Shown here: positions 42,973 to 52,924 of the stretch, piece by piece
Layout: each line of letters starts with the position of its first letter
Position numbering within the stretch: position 1 is the first letter of the stretch
From: Geodermatophilaceae bacterium NBWT11
GTDB taxonomy: Bacteria; Actinomycetota; Actinomycetes; Mycobacteriales; Geodermatophilaceae
Direction: 5' to 3'
Assembly: GCA_014218215.1 (NCBI GenBank)
Contig: CP043652.1
Location: forward strand, 248,001 to 312,000
DNA: 64,000 nt
Translations under genes and position numbers: made by a program
Notes under the pieces: model-generated
Seen by the model: only the letters and a program-made list of their open reading frames with translations
Database searches by the model: none
What the model was told of the DNA's origin: nothing

Positions 42973-43956
42973 GTGACGCTGCTGCAGTCCTCCCCCACCG
43001 ACACCCTCGAGGTGCGCACTCCGCGCCGTGCGCCGGACACCAGCGGACTGGTGTCGACGGACCTGGTGCGCGTCTACCTCAACACCATCGGCAAGACCCC
43101 CCTGCTGACCGCCGTCGAGGAGGTCGAGCTGGCCAAGCGCATCGAGGCCGGCCTCTACGCCGAGCGCCTCCTCGTCGAGAAGCAGCTCAAGCCGGCCGCC
43201 AAGCGGGACTACAAGCTGCTCGTCGCCGACGGCAAGGCCGCCAAGCGCCACCTGCTGGAGGCCAACCTCCGCCTCGTGGTGTCGGTCGCCAAGCGGTACA
43301 CCGGGCACGGCATGACGTTCCTGGACCTCATCCAGGAGGGCAACGTCGGCCTGATCCGGGCCGTGGAGAAGTTCGACTACGCCAAGGGCTTCAAGTTCTC
43401 CACCTACGCGACCTGGTGGATCCGTCAGGCGATCACCCGGGCGATGGCCGACAGCGGTCGCACCATCCGGCTGCCCGTCCACCTGGCCGAGCAGGTCAAC
43501 AAGGTGGTGCGCACCCGGCGCCGGATGCACCAGGAGCTGGAGCGGGAGCCCACCGCCGAGGAGCTCGGCCTCGAGCTGGACATGACCGAGGAGCGGATCA
43601 TCGAGCTCCTGGAGTACAGCCGCGACCTGGTCTCCCTCGACCAGACCGTCGGTGCCGACGAGGAGTCCCGGCTCGGTGACTTCATCGAGGACGCCGACGC
43701 CGCCGTGGCCGAGGACGCCGTGGCCTTCCAGATGATGAAGGGCGACGTGCGCACCGTGCTCGGCACCCTGGAGGACCGCGAGCGTGACGTCGTCATCATG
43801 CGGTTCGGCCTGGACGGCGAGCAGCCCCGCACCCTGGAGCAGATCGGCAAGCGCTTCGGGCTGTCCCGCGAGCGGGTCCGCCAGATCGAGCGCGAGACGA
43901 TGAGCAAGCTGCGCGCCCCGGACCGGGCGGACGCCCTGCGCGACTACCTGGCCTGA
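42973..43956 (+). CDS. sigB: Primary-like (group 2) sigma factor SigB
   Basis: A 327-residue sigma factor lacking the long region 1.1. Regions 1.2 ([20 protein letters not shown]), 2 ([36 protein letters not shown]), 3 and 4 ([20 protein letters not shown]) are intact and very close to SigA in this window. It directs stationary-phase or stress transcription. The GTG 42973 is the most consistent start although no strong Shine-Dalgarno is seen. A stress-type promoter lies at 42801-42827, and a perfect 17-base hairpin follows. Confidence 0.93.
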   Translation: MTLLQSSPTDTLEVRTPRRAPDTSGLVSTDLVRVYLNTIGKTPLLTAVEEVELAKRIEAGLYAERLLVEKQLKPAAKRDYKLLVADGKAAKRHLLEANLRLVVSVAKRYTGHGMTFLDLIQEGNVGLIRAVEKFDYAKGFKFSTYATWWIRQAITRAMADSGRTIRLPVHLAEQVNKVVRTRRRMHQELEREPTAEELGLELDMTEERIIELLEYSRDLVSLDQTVGADEESRLGDFIEDADAAVAEDAVAFQMMKGDVRTVLGTLEDRERDVVIMRFGLDGEQPRTLEQIGKRFGLSRERVRQIERETMSKLRAPDRADALRDYLA

Positions 43957-43966
43957 CGCGAACCCC

Positions 43967-44004
43967 GGAGCCCCGGTCACCCCTCGTGGGGTGACCGGGG
44001 CTCC
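43967..44004. terminator. Perfect 17-bp bidirectional terminator between sigB and the Pat-like gene
   Basis: Arms 43967-43983 and 43988-44004 pair perfectly around the loop tcgt, in a gap of 56 bases between convergent stops. Confidence 0.85.
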
Positions 44005-44012
44005 GTCGTGTC

Positions 44013-46745
44013 TCAGGACCCGGTGAACATCCGCCGCGGGCCGGGGTCGACCCGCGCCGTGGGCGGACCGACCCGCACGGCGGCCCCGGCCACGACCAGC
44101 GAGCGCCCGCCGTGCCACGGGTTCGGCGGGCCCACGATCACCGGCTCCAGGGACAGCGACAGCACCTCGGGCAGGTCGTCGGCGAGCTGGGCGATGCGCA
44201 GCAGCAGTTCCTCCAGCGCCGGGACGTCGACCCGCTCGCTGCCCCGGTAGCCGTCCAGCAGCGGCCAGGCCCGAGGTGCCCGCACCAGCTCGGCGGCGTC
44301 GGTGTCGGTCAACGGCAGGGTGCGGAACGCCCGGTCGCCGAGCAGGTCCGTCGCCACCCCGCCCAGGCCGAAGCTGACCAGCGCCCCGAAGGACGGGTCG
44401 TCGACCACCTCGACCACGGTGGCCACCCCGGGGGCGGCCATCTCCTGCACGATCACCGGGTCGCCCGAGGGGATGGCCTCGAACCCGATCCGGACGTCCT
44501 CGGCGTCGCGCAGGTCCAGCCGGACCCCGCCGAGGTCGGAGCGGTGCCGCAGCCACGGGGCGGTGGACTTGAGCACCACCGGGTAGCCGATCTCCTCGGC
44601 GGCGGCGACCGCGGCGTCGGCGTCGGTGACCCGCCGGGTGCCCAGCAGCGGCACCCCGTAGGCGGCCAGCAGGGCGATGACCTCCTCGTCGGTGAGGTCC
44701 CGACCGCCGCCGTCGGCGAGCGCGCCCACCACCACGGCGCGGGCCGCAGCCTCGTCGATGCCCTCGAGCTCGGGCACCGTGCCGGCGGGGCGACGCCGCC
44801 AGCGGGCGTACTCCGCCATCCGGGCCAGGGCGATGACCGCCCGCTCCGGGGTGGAGAACGAGGGCACCGAGCCACGCTCGGGCATCCCGTCCTCCCCGCG
44901 CACCACCAGGTCGGCGTGGATGCCGTCGGTGGAGAGGAAGTTGGCGACCAGCGGCTTGGTGGACCCGATCGACACCTCGCGGAGCACCCGGCCGTAGGGC
45001 TGCACCCCCCGCACCAGCGGCGGCAGGAACACGGCGATGACCGCGTCCACCGTCTCGTCGTCCAGAGCGGCCTGGAGCGCGGCCCGGAACTCCTCGGGCC
45101 CGGCCTGGGTGCCGATGTCGACCGGGCGCTCGTGCGCCAGGGCCAGGCCCTGCTCAAGCACGGCGTCGGCGACCAGCACCCCCACCGCGGTGGAGTTGCC
45201 GACCACGGCGACCCGGTCACCGGCCGGCAATGGCTGGTGGGCCAGCAGCGTGCCGACGTCGAACAGCTCGGCCAGGGTCTCCACCCGGATCACCCCGGCG
45301 GAGGCGAACAGCGCCGCCACCGACTGCTCGGGGACGGTCACGCTGGTGCCGGCCAGCCCCGCGGTCATGCCCACGTGCCGGCCGCTCTTGACCGCCACGA
45401 CCGGCTTCGTGCGGCCCACCCGGCGGGCGAGCCGGGCGAACTTGCGCGGGTTGCCGAAGCTCTCCAGGTGCAGCAGCACGACCTCCGTGCCCGGGTCGGT
45501 GGCCCAGTACTGGAGCATGTCGTTGCCGCTGACGTCGGCCCGGTTGCCGGCGGAGACGAAGCTGGACAGCCCGATCCCGCGGTCCCGGGCCCGCTCCAGC
45601 AGCATCACGCCCAGCGCACCGGACTGGGCGAAGAACCCGACCCGACCGCGGCCGGGCACCTGCGGGGCGAGGCTGGAGTTCAGCCGCACCGCGGGGTCGG
45701 TGTTGACCACGCCGAGGCAGTTGGGGCCCACGACGCGCATGCCGCTGGCCCGGGCTGCGGCCACGAACCGGCGCTCGGCGGCGCGGCCCTCGGGGCCGGT
45801 CTCGCCGAACCCGCCGGAGATGACGATCAGGCCCTTGACGTGCTTGCGCCGGCAGGCCTCGACGACCCCGGGCACCTCGTCGGCGGGCACGGCCAGGATC
45901 GCGAGGTCCACGTCGTCCGGGATGTCCTCGATGGTGGCGTGCGCCGGCACCCCGGCCACGTGCCGGACCGCCGGGTTGACCGGGTAGATCGGCCCGGCGA
46001 ACCCGTAGTCGAGCAGGTGCCGCAGCACGGCGTGCCCGATCTTGGTGACGTCGTTGCTCGCACCGACGACGGCGACCGACCCCGGGGTGAGCAGCCGACC
46101 GATGGACCGGGACTCGCTGCGCTGCTCGCGCTCCCAGGTCACCGCCAGCGCCTGTTCGGTGGGCGCGATCGGGAAGGTCAGGTGGACGACGCCGTCCTCG
46201 TAGGAGCGACGGGCCTCGTAGCCGGCGTCCAGGAACACCCGGACCATCCCGGAGTTCTGGCTGAGCACCTCGGCGACGAACCGGGTGATGCCCTTCTCCC
46301 GGGCGGCGGCGGCGAGGTGCTCCAGCAGCACCGAGCCCAGACCACGCCGCTGGTGGGCGTCCTCGACGAGGAAGGCGACCTCGGCGTCGTCGGTGTCGGG
46401 GTAGCGGTCGTAGCGGCCCACGCCGATGAGCTCGTCGCCCAGCAGCACCACGAAGGCGACCCGGGCGACGTGGTCGACGTGGGTGAACCGGTAGAGGTCC
46501 TTGTCCGACAGCCTCTTCATCGGCCCGAAGAACCGGTAGTAGCGGGTCTGGTCGGAGCTGCGCTCCATCAGCCCGACGATGCCGTCGGCGTCCTCGGGGG
46601 TGATGGGGCGCAGGTGCACGGTGCCGCCGTCGGCGGCCACCACGTCGGCCTCCCACCCGGGGGGCGGCGTGGAGTGCTCGGGCACCGTCGGGTCCCCGAC
46701 GATCGGCGGCGGCGCGGGAGCGGTCGGCTCCTCGGGGCTAGTCAC
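44013..46745 (-). CDS. GNAT acyltransferase fused to ADP-forming acyl-CoA synthetase domains (Pat-like protein lysine acetyltransferase)
   Basis: A 910-residue protein. The N-terminal GNAT domain (about 40-195) has the acetyl-CoA loop HQRRGLGSVLLEHLAAAA. A CoA-binding domain follows (about 215-330, VAVVGASNDVTKIGHAVLRH), then a succinyl-CoA-synthetase-like flavodoxin domain (QSGALGVMLLERARDRGI) and an ATP-grasp domain (about 680-905). The phosphorylated His expected after the SHTG-type motif is not seen (MTAGLAGTS instead), as in Pat proteins that no longer ligate acetate. It should acetylate and inactivate acyl-CoA synthetases. The GTG start overlaps the acuC stop by eight bases. Confidence 0.87.
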   Translation of the reverse strand: MTSPEEPTAPAPPPIVGDPTVPEHSTPPPGWEADVVAADGGTVHLRPITPEDADGIVGLMERSSDQTRYYRFFGPMKRLSDKDLYRFTHVDHVARVAFVVLLGDELIGVGRYDRYPDTDDAEVAFLVEDAHQRRGLGSVLLEHLAAAAREKGITRFVAEVLSQNSGMVRVFLDAGYEARRSYEDGVVHLTFPIAPTEQALAVTWEREQRSESRSIGRLLTPGSVAVVGASNDVTKIGHAVLRHLLDYGFAGPIYPVNPAVRHVAGVPAHATIEDIPDDVDLAILAVPADEVPGVVEACRRKHVKGLIVISGGFGETGPEGRAAERRFVAAARASGMRVVGPNCLGVVNTDPAVRLNSSLAPQVPGRGRVGFFAQSGALGVMLLERARDRGIGLSSFVSAGNRADVSGNDMLQYWATDPGTEVVLLHLESFGNPRKFARLARRVGRTKPVVAVKSGRHVGMTAGLAGTSVTVPEQSVAALFASAGVIRVETLAELFDVGTLLAHQPLPAGDRVAVVGNSTAVGVLVADAVLEQGLALAHERPVDIGTQAGPEEFRAALQAALDDETVDAVIAVFLPPLVRGVQPYGRVLREVSIGSTKPLVANFLSTDGIHADLVVRGEDGMPERGSVPSFSTPERAVIALARMAEYARWRRRPAGTVPELEGIDEAAARAVVVGALADGGGRDLTDEEVIALLAAYGVPLLGTRRVTDADAAVAAAEEIGYPVVLKSTAPWLRHRSDLGGVRLDLRDAEDVRIGFEAIPSGDPVIVQEMAAPGVATVVEVVDDPSFGALVSFGLGGVATDLLGDRAFRTLPLTDTDAAELVRAPRAWPLLDGYRGSERVDVPALEELLLRIAQLADDLPEVLSLSLEPVIVGPPNPWHGGRSLVVAGAAVRVGPPTARVDPGPRRMFTGS

Positions 46746-47919
46746 GGGGGTCGTCCGGGTCGAGGCCGAACAGCGGGAAGGTGGCCGCGCGCGTGCGGCT
46801 GATGGCCCGGTCGACCCGGTTCTCGGTGAAGGGGTCCCAGCGCTGGAAGCCGGTCCACCCGCCCTCGGTCATCGAGGCCGGGGGCTCGGTGCGCAGCCCG
46901 CGGGCCAGCACGTCGCGCACCCAGGAGTCCGGCACCGGCGTCGTCGGCGACAGCGGGTCACCGCCCATCTCGGCGAGCAGGTGCGTCCAGGCCCGCGGCA
47001 CGCAGCGCACCAGTCCGTAACCGCCGCCGCCCAGGGCGACCCACTTGCCGTCGCAGACCTCGTGGACCAGGTCGTGCACCGCCCGGTAGGAGGCGCGCTG
47101 GCCGTCCACGGTGAGCCCGAGGTCGGCCATCGGGTCCTCGTGGTGGGCGTCGCAGCCGCACTGGGTGACCACGATCTGCGGCGCGAAGGCCCGGACGACG
47201 CTGGGGACGACCGCGTGGAAGGCGCGCAGCCACCCCGAGTCGTCGGTGCCGTTGGGGAGCCCGAGGTTGACCGCCGTCCCCGGTGCCTTCTCCGACCCGG
47301 TCTCCTCGGGGAACCCGGTACCCGGCCACAGGGTGAGCGGCGTCTGGTGGATGCTCACCGTCAGCACCCGCGGGTCGTCGTAGAAGGCAGCCTGCACGCC
47401 GTCACCGTGGTGCACGTCGAGGTCGACGTAGGCGATCCGCTCGTAGCCCTGGCCCAGCAGCCACGCGATCGCGATCGCGGCGTCGTTGAAGACGCAGAAG
47501 CCGGCCGCCCGGTCGCGCATGGCGTGGTGCAGCCCGCCGGCGATGTTGGCCGCGTGCTGCGCCTTGCCCTCGTGCACCAGCCGCGCGGCGGTGACCGACC
47601 CGCCGGCGATGAGCGCGGAGGACTCGTACATGCCCTCGAAGACCGGGTTGTCGTCGGTGTCCAGACCGTGCCCGGCGCCCTGCGGGTCCAGCGGGGCCTT
47701 CTGCACGGCGTCCAGGTAGCCCTCGTCATGGACCAGGGTGAGCAGGTCCCGTCCGGCGGTCTCGGGCGCCACTACGGTGATGCGGTCGTTGGACAGCACC
47801 CCGAGCTGCTCGGCCAGCCGCATCGTGAGGTCCAGCCGGACCGGGTGCATCGGGTGGTCCCCACCCATCGTGTAGCCCAGCAGCGCGTCGTCCCACACCA
47901 CCGAGACGGCGTCACTCAC
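46738..47919 (-). CDS. acuC: Acetoin utilization protein AcuC, class I-like lysine deacetylase
   Basis: A 393-residue zinc deacetylase of the histone-deacetylase family. Active-site motifs are [11 protein letters not shown] (the HH pair), [14 protein letters not shown] (metal Asp/His), [18 protein letters not shown] (metal Asp) and [12 protein letters not shown] (Tyr). AcuC proteins remove acetyl groups from acetyl-CoA synthetase lysines, reversing Pat. Here the acuC stop overlaps the start of the Pat-like gene by eight bases, so the opposing enzymes are coupled. The start is GTG 47919, divergent from ideR. Confidence 0.93.
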   Translation of the reverse strand: MSDAVSVVWDDALLGYTMGGDHPMHPVRLDLTMRLAEQLGVLSNDRITVVAPETAGRDLLTLVHDEGYLDAVQKAPLDPQGAGHGLDTDDNPVFEGMYESSALIAGGSVTAARLVHEGKAQHAANIAGGLHHAMRDRAAGFCVFNDAAIAIAWLLGQGYERIAYVDLDVHHGDGVQAAFYDDPRVLTVSIHQTPLTLWPGTGFPEETGSEKAPGTAVNLGLPNGTDDSGWLRAFHAVVPSVVRAFAPQIVVTQCGCDAHHEDPMADLGLTVDGQRASYRAVHDLVHEVCDGKWVALGGGGYGLVRCVPRAWTHLLAEMGGDPLSPTTPVPDSWVRDVLARGLRTEPPASMTEGGWTGFQRWDPFTENRVDRAISRTRAATFPLFGLDPDDPRD

Positions 47920-48065
47920 GGTCGTTCCCAGCGGTCGGCCTCATCGCCTCATCACCGACCGGACGCTACCGGGGTCGGGGGCGTCGCGCGCCGCCTCGCG
48001 CGGCTGCCCGGGATGGCGCGGCCCCCGTAGAGTCGGGGCAGACCCCGACGGAGGAGCCTGCTGCT

Positions 48066-48761
48066 GTGAACGACCTCATCGACACCACCGAGATGTACCT
48101 CCGCACCGTCTTCGAGCTCGAGGAGGAGGGGATCACCCCCCTCCGCGCCCGCATCGCCGAGCGCCTGCACCAGAGCGGCCCCACCGTGAGCCAGACGGTG
48201 GCCCGGATGGAGCGCGACGGACTGCTCTCCGTCGAGGGCGACCGCCACCTGCAGCTGTCCCCGGAGGGCCGCGCGCTGGCCACCGCGGTGATGCGCAAGC
48301 ACCGGCTGGCCGAGTGCCTGCTCGTGGACGTGATCGGTCTGGACTACGCCGACGTGCACGAGGAGGCCTGCCGCTGGGAGCACGTGATGAGCGAGGCCGT
48401 GGAGCGCAAGCTGCTGACGCTGCTGGGCAACCCGCACGTGTCGCCGTTCGGCAACCCCATCCCCGGCCTGGACGCCCTCGGCGGCGCCGCGACGCCGTCG
48501 CAGGACGCGCTGACCCTGCTCTCCACCTCGGCCACCCCCGAGGGCGCCCCGGTGGTGGTGCGCCGGATCTCCGAGCAGCTGCAGGAGGACGCCGACCTGC
48601 TCCGCTCCCTGGCCGACCAGGGCGTCCGCCCGGGCAGCACCGTGACGGCCTCGCTGGTCGGCGGCCAGGTGGCCATCGACGGAGAGGTGCTGTCCCCCGG
48701 GGTCGCCCAGCACGTGTTCGTCAGCCCCGCCGAGGTGGAGGAGCCGGTCTCCGCCGGCTGA
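48066..48761 (+). CDS. ideR: Iron-dependent transcriptional repressor IdeR (DtxR family)
   Basis: A 231-residue DtxR-family repressor. Counting from the GTG start, every expected metal ligand is in place: M10, C102, E105 and H106 (primary site), and H79, E83 and H98 (ancillary site). The winged helix (24-60) carries [20 protein letters not shown]. The C-terminal SH3-like domain is about 150-225. With Fe2+ bound it represses siderophore and uptake genes. No iron-box-like palindrome was found in this window. It is divergent from acuC (146 bases). Confidence 0.96.
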   Translation: MNDLIDTTEMYLRTVFELEEEGITPLRARIAERLHQSGPTVSQTVARMERDGLLSVEGDRHLQLSPEGRALATAVMRKHRLAECLLVDVIGLDYADVHEEACRWEHVMSEAVERKLLTLLGNPHVSPFGNPIPGLDALGGAATPSQDALTLLSTSATPEGAPVVVRRISEQLQEDADLLRSLADQGVRPGSTVTASLVGGQVAIDGEVLSPGVAQHVFVSPAEVEEPVSAG

Positions 48762-48830
48762 GCCCCGGGCCCGGCCGGGTGCCCCGATTTCGTTCGCCGG
48801 GCTCACGACCGGGTCACTAGGCTGGGCGGC

Positions 48831-50885
48831 ATGACCGACCACACGGCTGACCAGCCGGAGCCCGCACCCACCCCCTTCCACCGGCTGTCCGACTTCGTCG
48901 CGCTGCCGCGGCTGGGCGGGTTGGCCCTGTCGCCGGACGGCTCCCGGCTGGTCACCTCGATCGCGACGCTGGCCGCGGACCGGAAGACCTGGCAGTCGGC
49001 GCTGTGGGAGCTCGACCCGACCGGACGGGCCGACGCCCGGCGGCTGACCCGCAGCAGCCCCGGCGAGTCCGGCCCGGTGTTCGCCCCTGACGGCTCGTTG
49101 CTGTTCACCTCGGCTCGCCCCGACCCCGACGCCGGCAAGGACGCCGGGGAGCCCAAGCCCGCGCTGTGGACCCTGCCCGCCGAGGGCGGCGAGGCCCGGT
49201 TGGTGCTCGGCCGGAAGAACGGGGTGTCCGGCGTCGACGTGGCCGCCGACACCGGCGCCGTCGTCGTGGTCGCCTCCACGACCCCGGGCACCGCGGACGC
49301 CGAGGGCGACGACGCCCGCCGGACCGCCCGGAAGGACGCCGGGGTGTCGGCGATCCTGCACGAGGCCTACCCGGTGCGGTACTGGGACCACGACCTGGGA
49401 CCGACGGTGCCGCACGTGTTCTTCCTCGACGCCCTGCCGGCCGAGGGGGCCGACGCACCCACCTGGCGTGACCTCACCCCGGACGCCGGGCCCCCGAACG
49501 GGGCCGGCAGCGACGTCGCGCTCTCCCCCGACGGCCGCTGGGTGGCCCGCAGCGAGGAGGTGCCCGACGGCGCCGCGTCGTGGCGGAACCGTCTCGTGGT
49601 CACCGACACCGCGTCCGGGGAGACCCGCGTGCTGGTCGACGACCCGGCCGCCGACGTGTCCGGGGCGTCCTGGTCGCCGGACTCCACCCGCGTGGTCGCG
49701 GTCCGGGAGAGCGTCACCACCCAGGAGCTGCCGCCGGACTACACGCTGCTGCTCGTCGACGTCGCCGCCGGGACCAGCACCGACCTGACGGCGGGCTTCG
49801 ACCGGTGGCCGTCGGCGCCGCAGTTCGATGCCGCGGGCGAGGCCGTGTACTTCCTCGCCGACGAGGACGGCCGGCACGCGCTGTTCCGCGTGGTCGAGGG
49901 CGAGGCCCCGGTGCGGCTGACCCGGGACGGCGCGTACAGCGACCTGCAGGTGGCGCGGGACGGGTCGGCGCTCTACGCGCTGCGCTCGGCCTACGACTCC
50001 CCGCCGGTGCCGGTGCGGCTGGACCCCACGGCGACCGACCAGCAGCCCGACCCGCTGCCCAACCCGGGCACGATCGCTGCCTACCCGGGCACCCTGCGTG
50101 AGCTGCGGGCCACCGCGGCCGACGGTGCCGAGGTCCAGTCCTGGCTCGTGCTGCCCGAGGGCGCCACCGCCGAGCAGCCCGCCCCGCTGGTGCTGTGGAT
50201 CCACGGCGGGCCGCTGATGAGCTGGAACGGCTGGTCGTGGCGGTGGACGCCGTGGGTGCTGGCCGCCCGCGGCTATGCGGTGCTGCTGCCCAACCCGGCG
50301 CTGTCCCAGGGCTTCGGGCAGGACTTCGTCCGCCGCGGGTGGGGCAACTGGGGGGCCGCGCCGTACACCGACCTGATGACCGCGGTGGACGCCGCGGTGG
50401 AGCTGCCCGAGGTCGACGGCACCCGGACGGCGGCGATGGGCGGCTCGTTCGGCGGCTACATGGCCAACTGGGTCGCCACCCAGACCGACCGGTTCGACGC
50501 GATCGTCACCCACGCCAGCCTCTGGCACCTGGACGGCTTCATCGGGGCCACCGACGCCGCCTACTACTGGGAGAAGGAGTTCGGCGACCCGCTCACCGAG
50601 CCGGCCCGCTACGAGGCGAACTCCCCGCACCGGTACGCCGACGCGATCACCACGCCGATGCTCGTGATCCACGGCGACAAGGACTACCGGGTGCCGATCG
50701 GCGAGGGCCTGCGGCTCTGGTACGACTTGCAGAAGCGCGGGGTGCCCTCGAAGTTCCTCTACTTCCCGGACGAGAACCACTGGGTGCTCACCCCCGGCAA
50801 CGCGGTGGTCTGGTACGAGACGGTGCTGGCGTTCCTGGCCGAGCACGTGCTCGGTGCGGACTGGGAGCGTCCTGCGCTGCTCTGA
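48831..50885 (+). CDS. S9 family serine peptidase (prolyl oligopeptidase/acylaminoacyl-peptidase type)
   Basis: A 684-residue cytosolic enzyme. The N-terminal ~420 residues form WD40-like TolB/beta-propeller repeats (SPDGSRLVTSIAT, FAPDGSLLFTSARP, SPDGRWVARSEEV, FDAAGEAVYFLADE). The C-terminal peptidase domain contains VLWIHGGPLMSWNG, the nucleophile in GGSFGGYMANWVAT, the acid in HGDKDYRVPIGEG and the His in FPDENHWVLTPGN. It cleaves short peptides or N-acylated amino acids. It follows ideR but there are 69 bases between, so cotranscription is uncertain. Confidence 0.93.
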   Translation: MTDHTADQPEPAPTPFHRLSDFVALPRLGGLALSPDGSRLVTSIATLAADRKTWQSALWELDPTGRADARRLTRSSPGESGPVFAPDGSLLFTSARPDPDAGKDAGEPKPALWTLPAEGGEARLVLGRKNGVSGVDVAADTGAVVVVASTTPGTADAEGDDARRTARKDAGVSAILHEAYPVRYWDHDLGPTVPHVFFLDALPAEGADAPTWRDLTPDAGPPNGAGSDVALSPDGRWVARSEEVPDGAASWRNRLVVTDTASGETRVLVDDPAADVSGASWSPDSTRVVAVRESVTTQELPPDYTLLLVDVAAGTSTDLTAGFDRWPSAPQFDAAGEAVYFLADEDGRHALFRVVEGEAPVRLTRDGAYSDLQVARDGSALYALRSAYDSPPVPVRLDPTATDQQPDPLPNPGTIAAYPGTLRELRATAADGAEVQSWLVLPEGATAEQPAPLVLWIHGGPLMSWNGWSWRWTPWVLAARGYAVLLPNPALSQGFGQDFVRRGWGNWGAAPYTDLMTAVDAAVELPEVDGTRTAAMGGSFGGYMANWVATQTDRFDAIVTHASLWHLDGFIGATDAAYYWEKEFGDPLTEPARYEANSPHRYADAITTPMLVIHGDKDYRVPIGEGLRLWYDLQKRGVPSKFLYFPDENHWVLTPGNAVVWYETVLAFLAEHVLGADWERPALL

Positions 50886-50905
50886 CCCCTCCACGCCCTG
50901 ATCGC

Positions 50906-51979
50906 TCACCCGGCCCGGCGCCCCTCGGCGACGGGCCGGTGGTCCGTGGCGTCCAGCCCGGCGAGGAAGCGGCGGAGGTCGTGCGGGGGCAGGGCCGCGG
51001 CCAGCGCCGCCCGGAGCGTCAGCGCGAACGGGTGGCCGGGCTGCCCGTCCAGGGCCCGGTCCAGGGCGATCGAGGCGGTGGTGCCGTCACCGCGGCTCCA
51101 CGCCGTCACCGCGAGCAGGGTGGCCGGGGCGACGTCCAGCGGGGCGGGGACCCGGCGGAGGACCTCGGTCCACAGCGTCTCGGCCGCTGCGGCGTCCTCC
51201 CCGAGCCCGAGGGTCAGCGCGCGGCCGCGCAGCTCGGTGTCCCCGACCGCCCACGCGACCCGGGCCAGCGCCTCGTCGTCCGGCTGCGTCCGGCTGCCGG
51301 GGCGGCACAGCTCCAGGGCGGTGAGCACCGACGCCCAGGACTCCTCGGCCCACTGCTCCCACCCCACCTGCGACAGCCGGGCCGCGTGACCGGCCCCGAC
51401 CCGGGCGCAGACCCGGGCCGCCGCCGCGGCGGCCGGCCCGGAGACGCGGGCGGTCCGGGCCACGAGGGCGGCCCGGTCGGGGGCGGTCACCTGCCCGGCG
51501 TAGGCGCTCGCCGCGGCCAGGGCGCTGGTCCCGGTGGGCAGCGTCCGTCCGGCGCCGTCCGCGGGGTCGTCGTAGTCCCAGCAGCGTCCCCCGCGCACCA
51601 GCAGCGTCTCGGTCACCCGGATGCCGGCGCGCACCAGCGCAGCGGTCACCTCGTGCAGGAGAGCGAGCCGCGGCAGTGTCGACCCCTGCAGGACCGGCCA
51701 CGGCTCGTCGGGGTCCTCGGTGACCACGAGCACGACCGCCACGGTGGGCCGCCCAGGACGCAGCGCGTCGACCAGCTCGCCCGCCAGCGCCCGTTCGCGA
51801 CCGGGAGGTGGCAGGTCCACGCGCAGCGTGAGACCCACCCGCCGGTCCCCGCCGAGCGCGACGACGACCAGCGACTCCTCGGGGGCGAACCCCAGGAGCT
51901 GTGGCAGTGCGGCGGCGATGCCGGGGCCGGCGCTGACCTGGACGCAGGGACGGTCGGGGGGCGGGAGGTCGTGGTCCAT
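50906..51979 (-). CDS. DUF4192 family protein
   Basis: A 357-residue cytosolic protein. The DUF4192 signature is near the N-terminus: GIAAALPQLLGFAPEESLVV, then GLTLRVDLPP. A middle segment reads ETLLVRGGRCWDYDDP, and a long helical C-terminal half of TPR-like repeats (LRGRALTLGLGEDAAAAETL ... HPFALTLRAALAAALPP) follows. The family is restricted to actinobacteria; its function is unknown. The ATG 51979 start is clear. Confidence 0.85.
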   Translation of the reverse strand: MDHDLPPPDRPCVQVSAGPGIAAALPQLLGFAPEESLVVVALGGDRRVGLTLRVDLPPPGRERALAGELVDALRPGRPTVAVVLVVTEDPDEPWPVLQGSTLPRLALLHEVTAALVRAGIRVTETLLVRGGRCWDYDDPADGAGRTLPTGTSALAAASAYAGQVTAPDRAALVARTARVSGPAAAAAARVCARVGAGHAARLSQVGWEQWAEESWASVLTALELCRPGSRTQPDDEALARVAWAVGDTELRGRALTLGLGEDAAAAETLWTEVLRRVPAPLDVAPATLLAVTAWSRGDGTTASIALDRALDGQPGHPFALTLRAALAAALPPHDLRRFLAGLDATDHRPVAEGRRAG

Positions 51980-52064
51980 GCCGGCAGCCTGGCCGCGACC
52001 GGAGCCGTTGGGCCGTCCGGTGCCGCCCCTGGGGATCGACCCCCCGGATGTGGACGACGACGAG

Positions 52065-52102
52065 CAGGGCCGCCCCCCGGTGTGCTCCGGGGGACGGCCC
52101 TG
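52065..52102 (-). terminator. Hairpin terminator after the 52120-52890 lipoprotein gene
   Basis: Arms 52065-52080 and 52087-52102 pair over 16 bases with one mismatch and a six-base loop, 18 bases downstream of the minus-strand stop. Confidence 0.7.
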
Positions 52103-52119
52103 TCGGGGTGGTGCCGGGG

Positions 52120-52890
52120 TCAGTCGAGTGCGTCGGCCTGGTACTCGTAGGCCTGCTGCAGGAGCGGGCCGAACGAGGCCTCGTCGACGGTGCCGCCCAG
52201 GCTGGTGCTGGTCAGGGTGAGGAGCCGGTCGCCGTCGGCCACGATGCCGACCAGCGCCGGGATGGAGATGGCCGTGCCGTCCGGCCCGGTCACCGTGGTG
52301 GTGTAGCTGACCGCGGCCGACCCGTCCCCGAGGTCGGGCACGTCGACGGCGGTGAAGCTGACGGTGGCGGTGCCGATCTCCGGGGAGGTGATGGTGGCCT
52401 CGGGGCAGGTCTCGGCGGCGGAGGCGAGGTCACCGACGGGGTCCTCGACCGAGCCGCCCGAGGTGAGCAGCTGCACGACGATCGAGGACGCGGACTGGGC
52501 GCTCTGCGCGGCGAAGTCGTCGAAGTCCTCGAGGCCGGGCTGGCTGTCCTGCACGGCGGCGGCGCAGGACTCCGGGGTGATGGTGAGGCCCTCGGTGTCG
52601 GCGGCGAGCGCGGCGCCGGCGGCCAGCTCCTCCTCGCTGAGCGGGGCGACGGTGGCGTCGGCCCCGAAGGCGTCGGCGGGGAGCAGCCCCGCCGTGAGGT
52701 CCACCGGGGCGGCGGACTCCTCGGACTCCGAGGTCGACGCCGCGGACGAGGAGTCCGACGACGCCGGGGAGGCGGAGCCCTCCTCCGTGCTGCCGCAGCC
52801 GGCGAGCACGAGCGCGGTCGACAGACCGGTGGCGAGGACCAGCGGGGTCCGGGACAGACGGGCGCGGTGCAGGATGATCACGCGCGACAT
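52120..52890 (-). CDS. Putative lipoprotein, paralogue A (sensor-like extracytoplasmic domain)
   Basis: A 256-residue lipoprotein. The signal peptide ends at the lipobox LAGC (Cys about 32), followed by a Ser/Glu-rich linker and a ~190-residue extracytoplasmic domain starting DLTAGLLPADAFG. Shared segments with the adjacent gene at 52925 are ITPESCAAAVQ, CPEATITSPEIG, DVPDLGDGSAAV and GIVADGDRLLTL. The fold resembles DUF5642/PknH-sensor-like domains with a conserved Cys pair, but I cannot name a function. The 34-base gap from the next gene is short enough for one mRNA. Confidence 0.8.
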   Translation of the reverse strand: MSRVIILHRARLSRTPLVLATGLSTALVLAGCGSTEEGSASPASSDSSSAASTSESEESAAPVDLTAGLLPADAFGADATVAPLSEEELAAGAALAADTEGLTITPESCAAAVQDSQPGLEDFDDFAAQSAQSASSIVVQLLTSGGSVEDPVGDLASAAETCPEATITSPEIGTATVSFTAVDVPDLGDGSAAVSYTTTVTGPDGTAISIPALVGIVADGDRLLTLTSTSLGGTVDEASFGPLLQQAYEYQADALD

Positions 52891-52924
52891 CCGATCACGG
52901 CCCGTCTCGGACCGCGCTCCCGGG

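Noticed and set aside
47920-48065. An iron box in the acuC-ideR gap
   Set aside because: No 19-base TTAGGTTAGGCTAACCTAA-like palindrome is present there or elsewhere in the window.
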